This document shows, in pieces, positions 56,791 to 64,000 of a DNA stretch of 64,000 bases. Position numbers and translations under genes: made by a program. Position 1 is the first letter of the stretch. Every line of letters starts with the position of its first letter. Source of the stretch: Mikania micrantha (Eukaryota > Streptophyta > Magnoliopsida > Asterales > Asteraceae). The DNA lies in contig CM018688.1 of assembly GCA_009363875.1 (NCBI GenBank), positions 53,855,001 through 53,919,000 on the forward strand, given 5' to 3'. The notes under the pieces were generated by a model, which was not told the origin of the DNA, ran no database searches, and was given only the letters and a program-made list of their open reading frames with translations.

Positions 56791-56879
56791 AAATATTTTG
56801 TAATCGGTTCTTGTATGTACTTACAATATATATTCAAGCATCCTCATTATATTTTATGTTACATAGTTTGTAACTGTTG

Positions 56880-57746
56880 AAATTTGTTTGAAGATGCAGA
56901 AGAAAAGCAATCTAAATTCGAATTCAAGAAGACCACTGGGCAAAAGTGGTATCAGAACACAAAAAGGAAAGCGAACTACTTAGAAAGGGAAATTCAAAAC
57001 AAGTTCGTATTTTTTTTAAAACCTTGAACGGGATTGTTCGGGTGTTGGTTCCGATCGAATTTTGGGACAAAATAAAATCATGAGGGACCATGTGGGTCCT
57101 GCACGTTTTGAGTGAAGATGTTGGTTTTGATCCAAGAAACGGAGAAAATTGAATCACAAGGGGTTTTGGAAAATTGGAACTTGGTGAATGTTCGTCTGGT
57201 TTGGGCAAACTGAAACAAAAGCCACATCCTGTTCAGAAACTGGAAACGATGGTTGAGAAAAAATGAATTCACAATGCAATATCTTTTAAGAATGGTTTTG
57301 CCCAGATATCAGTTGTGAATTTGATGAGTTTTAAACAAAAGAATAGAACCAAGTGTTTTTCTTGTCACAAACTCGGTCACAAAATGAATAATTTCCCATG
57401 TAAGTATGTTAATTTTCGTTCTTTTAATTCCAAAACACCACCACTAATTTTCTTGTAAAGGGTACTAAATATGGGGCTTGGAATAAAATTCAGATTGTTG
57501 ATTTTCATTCAACAAACAAGTAACTGGGGATGAGAATGTGATTTAAAACTAAAAAGGTGTGGTTTAGTATTGAAACTAGAACAAATGAAAATGGAATGTT
57601 GTTTACAACTTGAATTGGGGAGGTCAAATTGTTTATAAATAGAAAATATAAAGTTATTCCTGTTGTACAATTCGTGCCTAAGTTGAACAAAAATGGTCTT
57701 AGGTAAGATCAATTAATTGACCAAGGTTTTGATATCACATTCCAAG
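56880..57746 (+). pseudogene. CCHC/ARID-type gene relic, left part
   Basis: The zinc knuckle CFSCHKLGHKMNNFPC (near 57357-57403) lies downstream of degenerate basic sequence. KYGAWNKIQIVDFHSTNK follows, then GEVKLFINRKYKVIPVVQFVPKLNKNG and DQLIDQGFDITFQ, which resemble the retroviral-protease-derived part of a CCHC/ARID protein family I know from Asteraceae (from memory, not searched). Multiple stops. It is cut at about 57746 by mitochondrial rRNA sequence and resumes at 63164. Confidence 0.5.
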
Positions 57747-58113
57747 TTATGCAACAAGGAATTTCACTACCTTAGGACAGCTAAAGTTAATGTCTTCGTT
57801 TACCGGGGCTTCCATTCAAAGCTAATAACACTTCTCCTTCTGACTTTCCACCAACGGGCAGGTTTCAGACTCTATACATCGTGTTTTTACTTTGCAGATT
57901 CCTGTGTTTTTAATAAACAGTCGCTACCCCCTGGTATGTGTCGCTTTCCTAATCAAAAGATAGGAGAGCATCCCTTCTCCCTAAGTTACACAATCATTTT
58001 GCCAAGTTCCTTAGACATGGTTCTCTCAAGCGCCCTAGTATACTCTACTTGTTCACCAGTGTCGGTTTGGGGTATGGGCAGCTCACTGGGAGGATCGCCC
58101 TCTCTCATAAAAG
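57747..58113 (-). pseudogene. rrn26: NUMT: mitochondrial 26S (LSU) rRNA fragment
   Basis: The minus strand contains conserved LSU rRNA words in the right order: CCAAACCGACAC, GGCGCTTGAGAGAAC, ACTGTTTATTAAAAACACAG, GAAGCCCCGGTAAACG and CCTAAGGTAGTGAAATTCC. It corresponds to about positions 1650-1950 (domain IV) of the bacterial 23S numbering. Insertions such as 'CTCCTATCTTTTGATTAGG' are as in plant mitochondrial 26S rather than plastid 23S. Substitutions are scattered. The ORFs 57717-58121 and 57986-58276 are rRNA translations. Confidence 0.9.
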
Positions 58114-58118
58114 GTATG

Positions 58119-58460
58119 TGATAGATTGTAAATAATCCAACAATTGATTTTGATAAACTGGAATTGATAGGCCCGATTCGAGAGGGGCAAGATCTCCGAT
58201 TACAAGAAAAACCAACAGAAAATATTCTCGACAAAACCCAAACAAAAGGAAAAACTACTTTTAATAACATAAACACTATTTATTAACTGCTCCTGCTGAT
58301 CGTGTGAAAACTGCCCATGTTGCCCACCATTCCCATCGAGTGCTGACCCAGCGGGTCCATCTTATCTGCCAACAAATATTCCAGCTCCACCTCCGAAGTA
58401 GCGTTTGCGTCTACCCTTTTATTTCGCCTCTTGTAAACTTTGAATTGATAAGTCGTAACA
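58119..58460 (-). repeat. 3' LTR of the minus gypsy element
   Basis: Pairs with 62822-63163. The pol frame runs into it (stop at 58283), so the C-terminus of the polyprotein is LTR-encoded. Confidence 0.95.
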
Positions 58461-60952
58461 TTACTTCCCCCTTGGTAAAAAGACTTGTCCTCAAGTCGAA
58501 AAGAAGGAAATTGAGTGGAAAACAAATCATAGGACTCCCATGTAGCTTCTTCCACTGGGCGATTACACCATGAAACTAAAAGCTCCAAAACTGGACGATT
58601 TGCTTCCATAACCCAACAGTGTTGCAGGACCTCAAATGGAGTTAATTCCAATTCATAATCTTTTGTGATTGGTAAAGGAGCAGGAGGACTGGAGGGAAGA
58701 ACACCACGAGCTGGTTTGAGCAAGGAAACATGAAAGACCGGATGAATACGGGCTGTAGCTGGTAAATCTAACTCATATGCAACTGGTCCCACCTTTCGTT
58801 TGATCTGATAAGGTCCAAAAAACCTGGGAGAAAATTTTTCGAACCGCCTTTTGGATAAACTCCGTTGTCGATAGGGTTGAAGGCACAAGAAAACATAATC
58901 ACCCACATCAAAAGAAACATCCCGACGTTTCGTGTTAGCTTGATTACGCATTCGGTCCTGAGCTTTCATTAGGTTGTCACGAAGCAACTTTAACATAACA
59001 TCACGATCGAGTAACTGTTGTTCCAATTCTGCATTATTAGTTTCGCCAACCACATAAGGAAGCAAAGCAGGAGGTGGGCGACCATAAACAGCATAAAAAG
59101 GGGTGATTCCTGTAGCAGAATGAAAGCCAGTGTTATATGAATACTCCGCCCAAGGAAGGAAGGAATTCCATTTACGGGGCTGTTCTTGAGCAAAGCAACG
59201 GAGATAGGACTCCAAGCAACGATTCAAGACCTCGGATTGACCATCCGTTTGGGGATGGTAACCGGAACTTAAGTTCAACTTTGTGTGGCTGAGACGAAAT
59301 AACTCCTGCCAGAAATGGCTCAAGAAAACCACATCCCTGTCAGACACAATTGATCTGGGAAAACCATGTAGACGGACGATTTCCTTACAAAATGGATTAG
59401 CCACCGTTTTAGCCGTAAATGGGTGAGCTAAACTCAAGAAATGAGCATACTTGCTTAGACGATCAATAACCACCAAGATAGTGTCAAAACGATTAGATGG
59501 TGGTAATCCAACAATGAAGTCCATAGATACATCCTCCCAAATCTGATTGGGAATGGGCAAAGGCTGAAGCAAACCAGCTGGTGAAGTAGTTTGATACTTC
59601 TGTTGTTGGCAGGTGATACAATTCTGAACATGAAGACGAATATCTTTGTTCATGTGAGGCCAAAAGTACTGAGAAGAAAGGCGCTTGAGTGTTTTCAGAA
59701 AACCTCCATGCCCTCCAATGGGAGTATCATGGGCCTCCTGTAGTAATTTCAGCCGCAACCCAGGTACATCCGGAATCACCAGTCGCTTGCGATAAAATAA
59801 AAACCCATCAGCCAAGGAAAAATCTGGTAAAGTTGTGGAAGAGTTTTGCAATTTGTTGAGAAGATCGAGGGTGAAAGGATCAGTCTGGAGACCTTCACGA
59901 ATGTCTCCAACATCCACACAAAAAGGGACAGTAAGGGTGAGAAGAGTGGCACACATCGGACGACGAGAAAGAGCATCCGCACCCTGATTTTCTTTCCCTG
60001 CACGATGAATAATAGAGAAATCATAAGGCATGAGTTTAAGGAGTAACCTTTGTTGCTCGGTTGTGGCAACTCGCTGCTCCAACAAAAACTTCAAAGTATA
60101 GTGATCTGTACGAATCAGAAAATGCCGCCCAAACAGATAATGATTCCACTTCTGTACGGCTAACACCAGGGCCAGAAGTTCGCGATCATACGCAGATTTA
60201 AACCGAGTGGAAGGTGTAAAGCCTTTACTAAAGTAAGCAATGGGGTGTTCCGCTTGTGACAGTATAGCACCTACGCCATCAGATGATGCATCGCATTCCA
60301 CCACGAATTCCTTGTCAAAATCAGGGAGAGGTAATACCGGGGCTGTGGTTAATGCTGTTTTCAGTGCATTAAAAGCAGACCAAGCTTCATCATTCCAATG
60401 AAAACCATTTTTCTTTGTCAAGGCAGTCAAAGGGCGAGCAATGATGCCATAGTTGCGAACAAAGCGTCGGTAATATCCAGTGAGGCCAAGAAAACCGCGA
60501 ACTTGAGTGACATTTTGTGGGATGGGCCATGATTTGACCGCTGCAATCTTCTCTTCCTCCACCTTAACACCTTCAGATGTAATAATATGGCCCAAAAAAT
60601 TGACATGAGATTGGCCAAAACAACATTTGCTTAGTTTGACAAAGAAAGAATGAGATTGGAGTAGCTGCAATGTAGTGTCCAAGTGATAAACATGCTGATC
60701 CATATCCCTGCTGTAAATTAAGATGTCATCAAAGAACACCAGAACAAATTTTCGCAAAAATGGCCTGAATAAATCGTTCATGATAGCCTGAAAAGTGGAA
60801 GGGGCGTTGGTCAACCCAAACGGCATTACCTTAAACTCGTAATGACCCGAATGAGTTCGGAAAGCCCTTTTTGGGACATCGGTCTCGGTTACCCGAATCT
60901 GGTAATATCCGGATCGAAGGTCCAATTTTGAGAAGATAGTGGCCCCATACAC
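58283..60952 (-). pseudogene. pol: Gypsy RT, RNase H, integrase, chromodomain-like tail
   Basis: An open frame of 889 codons. RT (SKLDLRSGYYQI, FFDDILIYS), RNase H (ECDASSDGVGAIL, TDHYTLKFLLEQR), integrase zinc region (GGHGGFLKTLKRL, CITCQQQK), core D in VSMDFIVGL, D in VSDRDVVFL and E in TDGQSEVLNR. The tail has IHPVFHVSLLKP and a chromodomain-like VEEATWESYD, and ends in the LTR. The catalytic residues are present, so this part is intact. It is separated from the RT start (61134-60955) by a frameshift explained by an extra TG in 'gagttgtgtatgg' near 60955. Confidence 0.93.
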
Positions 60953-60954
60953 AA

Positions 60955-61799
60955 CTCATCCAATAATTCGTCTATATTTGGAATCGGATACTTGTCTGCT
61001 ATGGTGATTTTATTGAGGGCCCTATAATCGACACACATCCTCCACGATTGATCTTTCTTTCTGACTAGAAGAATAGGGCTCGAAAAGGGGCTGGTACTGG
61101 GTTGGATGAACCCCAAATCCAGTAGCTGTTGCACCTGTTTTTCAATTTCATTTTTTTGGACATGAGGATAACGATAGGGACGAATATTTGGTGGGGTTGA
61201 GTTAGGAAATAGGTTAATAGAGTTTGGGTTCGAACAGGAGGTAAGGTATTTGGCTCAAGAAAAACAGTGGTGTGGGTTTCGAGAAGTGGTTTTAAAGGAT
61301 CTGGTATTATAGGAGAGGAGTCGGGTTCGATTGCTAGGTGCAGGAAACTGGAGGATTTCTGTGGACCTGAAGTTATCCCTTGAAACTTGTATTTCTTACC
61401 CTCAATGGTGAATATCATAAACATCTCCTTCCAATTTGCTTGGACAGTGTTTAAAGTAGCAAGCCATTGGACCCCCAACACCACATCTGCACCTCCCAGT
61501 GAAAAGGGATGAAAGTCTTGGGTAATGGACAAGTCTTCCACTTTAATTGACAAGCTCTTACAAATTCGGCCACATCTGATAACATCACCATTGCCTATGT
61601 GTACCCCAAAAGGTTCAATCGGCTGAGTACAAAGGTGAAGCTCACTGACTAAAACTTCAGAGATAAAGTTATGGGTGGATCCCCCATCAACTAAAATGAG
61701 CACCTCAGTATTGTTGAGTGTGCCATGTACCTTCATGGCTGTAGGGTGGGGCCTTCCCAGAATGGCATTCAAACTGATTTCAGCAGTTTCTTCCGGCAT
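60955..61799 (-). pseudogene. pol: Gypsy protease and RT N-terminus, frameshifted
   Basis: The protease carries ILVDGGSTHNFIS (DGG in place of the usual DSG) around 61665-61705. A frameshift near 61230 changes frame before the RT start. The RT N-part MQQLLDLGFIQPSTSPFSSP, RMCVDYRALNKIT is in the third frame down to about 60955. Confidence 0.9.
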
Positions 61800-62780
61800 T
61801 TCGTTGGGTTCCTCTTCTACATCTTCTGGTTCATCATCATCGGCAGCTAGTAATTTGAGAGTACCCGTTTGACACCGATGACCTGGGCCATATTTGGCGC
61901 CACATTTGAAGCATTCACCTTTTAGATACCGGGCTTGTTTTTCAGCATCTGTCAGTCATGGGTTTGGTTTTGAATCCATCTTTGTAACAGGTGCTGTTGA
62001 AGGATAATGGGTGGAAGGTATGAACGGTTTTTAGTCGGGTCGAAGTTGAGATGGGTAGGAAGTTTTCCTTTCTGGTTTGGATGAGTTTAATTTGGATTCA
62101 AACTCCATAGCAAGGTTAACAGCCTTGTACACAGTGCGGGGCTTATGAATCCTCACATCGGCTTTCAGTTCGTCCTTGAGACCATTCAAGAACACACCCA
62201 ACAAGCAGTGATCTGGCCAATTATTAACTCGAGAGGACCTTCGAGTAAATTCTTGGCGATACTCCATGATGGTGCCGGTTTGTTTCACGCTGCATAAGTA
62301 CTCATCTGGATTCTGGAATTCCGGTGGGCCAAAATGTTTTTGCAAAGCAGCAGTCAGTTCCTCCCAGTATGTTATGTCCTGCTCGGTTGAAATCCATGAA
62401 TAAAAATCAAGGGCATCTCCCTCCAAATGGATTGCTGCTACGTCTACTTTCTCCTCGTCTAATGTGTTGTAAAAACGGAAATACTTTTCGGCTTTCAGAA
62501 TCCAACCTCGCGGGTCTCCTCCATTGAAACTGGGAAAATAGATCTTGTGAAAAGGTCGGCGGGCTGCGTTGGAGAAGCCAGACTCAGCCTCGTCGAACCG
62601 TCCTCCTCCGAAAGGAGCTTTATCCTTTGCAGCAACTCGTCTTTTCAGGGCGGCCATGTCCGCTTGCAACGAATCCATGGCTTCCAACTTGGACGCGATC
62701 GCTGCTAATTGCTCTGCCACGGGATCGGCGGGATTGCTACTACCCTCTGTGTTGTGTCGCGTCTGCACCATCTTCTCTTC
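61800..62780 (-). pseudogene. gag: Gypsy gag with two stops
   Basis: The likely start is MVQTRHNTEGSS (near 62774). The capsid region is WILKAEKYFRFYNTLDEEKV, FYSWISTEQD and RIHKPRTVYKAVNLAMEFE. Stops after ...SQLRPD (near 62028) and after PNP (near 61957) precede the zinc knuckle CFKCGAKYGPGHRC near 61880-61920. The gag and protease frames are otherwise the same. The ORF extending into the LTR (to 62948) is upstream read-in. Confidence 0.88.
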
Positions 62781-62821
62781 CGGGTCTGATGACGTAAGAA
62801 TTTCCCGGCAATGGAACCAAT

Positions 62822-63163
62822 TGATAGATTGTAAATAATCCAACAATTGATTTTGATAAACTGGAATTGATAGGCCCGATTCGAGAGGGGCAAGATCTCC
62901 GATTACAAGAAAAACCAACAGAAAATATTTTCGACAAAACCCAAACAAAAGGAAAAACTACTTTTAATAACATAAACACTATTAATTAACTGCTCCTGCT
63001 GATCGTGTGAAAACTGCCCATGTTGCCCGCTATTCCCATCGAGTGCTGACCCAGCGGGTCCATCTTATCTACCAACAAATATTCCAGCTCCACCTCCGAA
63101 GTAGCATTTGCATCTACCCTTTTATTTCGCCTCTTGTAAACTTTGAATTGATCAGTCGTAACA
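62822..63163 (-). repeat. 5' LTR of the minus gypsy element
   Basis: Followed (minus) by PBS TGGTTCCATTGCCGGG, and flanked on the right by TSD GTATG at 63164-63168. Confidence 0.95.
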
Positions 63164-63700
63164 GTATGTTTGAAAATCATGAAGGTTCAAGTAATTCAAA
63201 AAATGAGAGTAACTTGGAAAAGAATTACATGGTGATTGTGTTGTTGAAGTGGAGAATTAAACAACTCATGAGATAGAAAACGGCAAACTTGAAGCCTATC
63301 TTGAAGGGTATTTTGATTATGATTCCAATGAGACTCAAGAAGAAAATAGTAAAAATGATGGATTCGGATTGACAAGCCGAATACATCTACACAATCAGAT
63401 GTGTGGTAACTTTTTTAAATTCTAAAGATTATTTGAGGAAAGAATTTGCAAAGTTTGTCAAATGGAATGAAGAACATTTCAATCAAAAGAATAAGTAACC
63501 TGCCTAAACTTCCTAATGGTCGTGATATGGAACTTGTGGATCTCTATATGTATGTTGAAGATGCAGGTGATAATGAAAAAGCTTCCAAAAACAGCAAATG
63601 GCCTAAAATTGCCATTAAACTTGGTATTGATAAAATTTATGCAACAAATTGATGATTATCTATCAAGGCTACTTGGATTTAATATCTTAGAGGTATAAAG
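63164..63700 (+). pseudogene. CCHC/ARID-type gene relic, right part
   Basis: Resumes with MFENHEGSSNSKNES and SNLEKNYMV. After several stops it reads LPNGRDMELVDLYMYVEDAGD and WPKIAIKLGIDKIYAT, resembling an ARID-like fold (conserved W, then KLGI). Joined in order with 56880-57746, with the rRNA and gypsy DNA between as later insertions. Confidence 0.5.
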
Positions 63701-63839
63701 TAGCATGAGAAAGTGAAAATATAGATGGTGAACCGACCTACAAACTCAATTTTACGGATGCAAATGCTCATTTAAACATTAAAGAACCAATAGAAGTAAC
63801 AGTCAGTAGAATTTGTACAAGATGATGGTATCAACATTC

Positions 63840-64000
63840 AGTGTTGTAAAAATCGGGATTAACCGGCCTATTAATCGGGATTAATTGCTAGTCGGACCTG
63901 ATCCGATTACATTTTTCCTAGCCGGTTCAAAAACCGCTAGTCAGTGCTAGTTGGACCAAGTCAGGGCTAGTCGGGGTAGTCGGATTTATCGGTCCAAGGG
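63840..64000. repeat. Edge of a dispersed repeat (cgggattaa / tagtcgg words)
   Basis: Repeated 'atcgggattaa', 'gctagtcgg' and 'ccggcc' words begin abruptly after 'gtgttgtaaaaa'. This looks like a non-autonomous repeat running off the window edge. Not classified. Confidence 0.35.

Larger units (their letters stand above)
58119..63163 (-). mobile_element. Full-length Ty3/gypsy element, 5.0 kb (Reina-like), degenerate
   Basis: LTRs of 342 bp (58119-58460, 62822-63163; TGATAGATTG...GTCGTAACA) differ at about 8 sites by eye. The perfect TSD is GTATG (58114-58118, 63164-63168). The PPT (minus) CCAAGGGGGAAGTAA abuts the left LTR. The PBS next to the right LTR reads TGGTTCCATTGCCGGG (minus), matching the 3' end of plant tRNA-Glu with one mismatch. 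Frames are broken by two stops in gag and two frameshifts before RT. Confidence 0.95.

Noticed and set aside
56924..57272. Minus ORFs as possible GLR exon 1
   Set aside because: They lack a signal peptide, GLR ATD motifs and a donor in the needed phase. They are antisense to the CCHC/ARID relic.
57717..58121. 134 aa ORF on the plus strand
   Set aside because: It is antisense to the mitochondrial 26S rRNA fragment and is not a protein gene.

Overview
The window is plant nuclear DNA. It shows GT-AG introns, a glutamate receptor-like (GLR) gene, Ty1/copia and Ty3/gypsy LTR retrotransposons with plant tRNA primer sites, hAT/Mutator/Tourist-type MITEs, a tRNA-derived SINE and a nuclear copy of plant mitochondrial 26S rRNA. 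A CCHC/ARID-type pseudogene and a Myb/SANT transposon ORF resemble families I associate with Asteraceae, so a daisy-family genome is my best guess (inference). About nine tenths of the sequence is transposable element, mostly nested.

Layout. 1-2290 is the long LTR (minus) of a gypsy element that continues off the left edge. 2296-2814 is a plus-strand gypsy RT/RNase H fragment. 2815-3435 and 17204-~17890 are one gypsy LTR (minus), split by copia element 1 (3436-17203, plus, 13.8 kb, SIRE/Maximus-like, with an extra 3' ORF). ~17890-27312 is copia element 2 (minus, same broad lineage, 3' end lost). 27313-28294 is gypsy LTR debris and 28295-30310 a decayed copia gag. 30311-32029 is unassigned AT-rich DNA. 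32038-35400 holds three MITEs and a PIF/Harbinger ORF1 pseudogene.

36088-54991 (minus) is a GLR gene. Five consecutive 3' coding exons join in one open frame of 814 codons including the stop, with canonical splice sites. The last intron carries a decayed copia element (36695-44163) that itself contains another copia fragment, a SINE and a hAT MITE. The intron before it carries a young 5.3 kb gypsy element (46198-51494). A third intron carries a Mutator-type MITE. The first exon (signal peptide and start of the amino-terminal domain) was not found. To the right lie a MITE-rich patch (55.5-56.8 kb), a CCHC/ARID-like pseudogene (56.9-57.7 and 63.2-63.7 kb) interrupted by a mitochondrial 26S rRNA insertion (57.75-58.11 kb), and a full-length gypsy element (58119-63163, minus).

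The most interesting signal is in the two big copia elements. Each appears to carry a second, internal promoter between pol and the place of the extra ORF. It is a TATA box directly downstream of an array of the same private palindromic word that sits upstream of the TATA box in that element's own LTR (CATTCG/CGAATG words in element 1, GGTTCG/CGAACC words in element 2). In element 1 this is followed by a leader exon, an intron and a strong splice acceptor one base before the ATG of the extra ORF.
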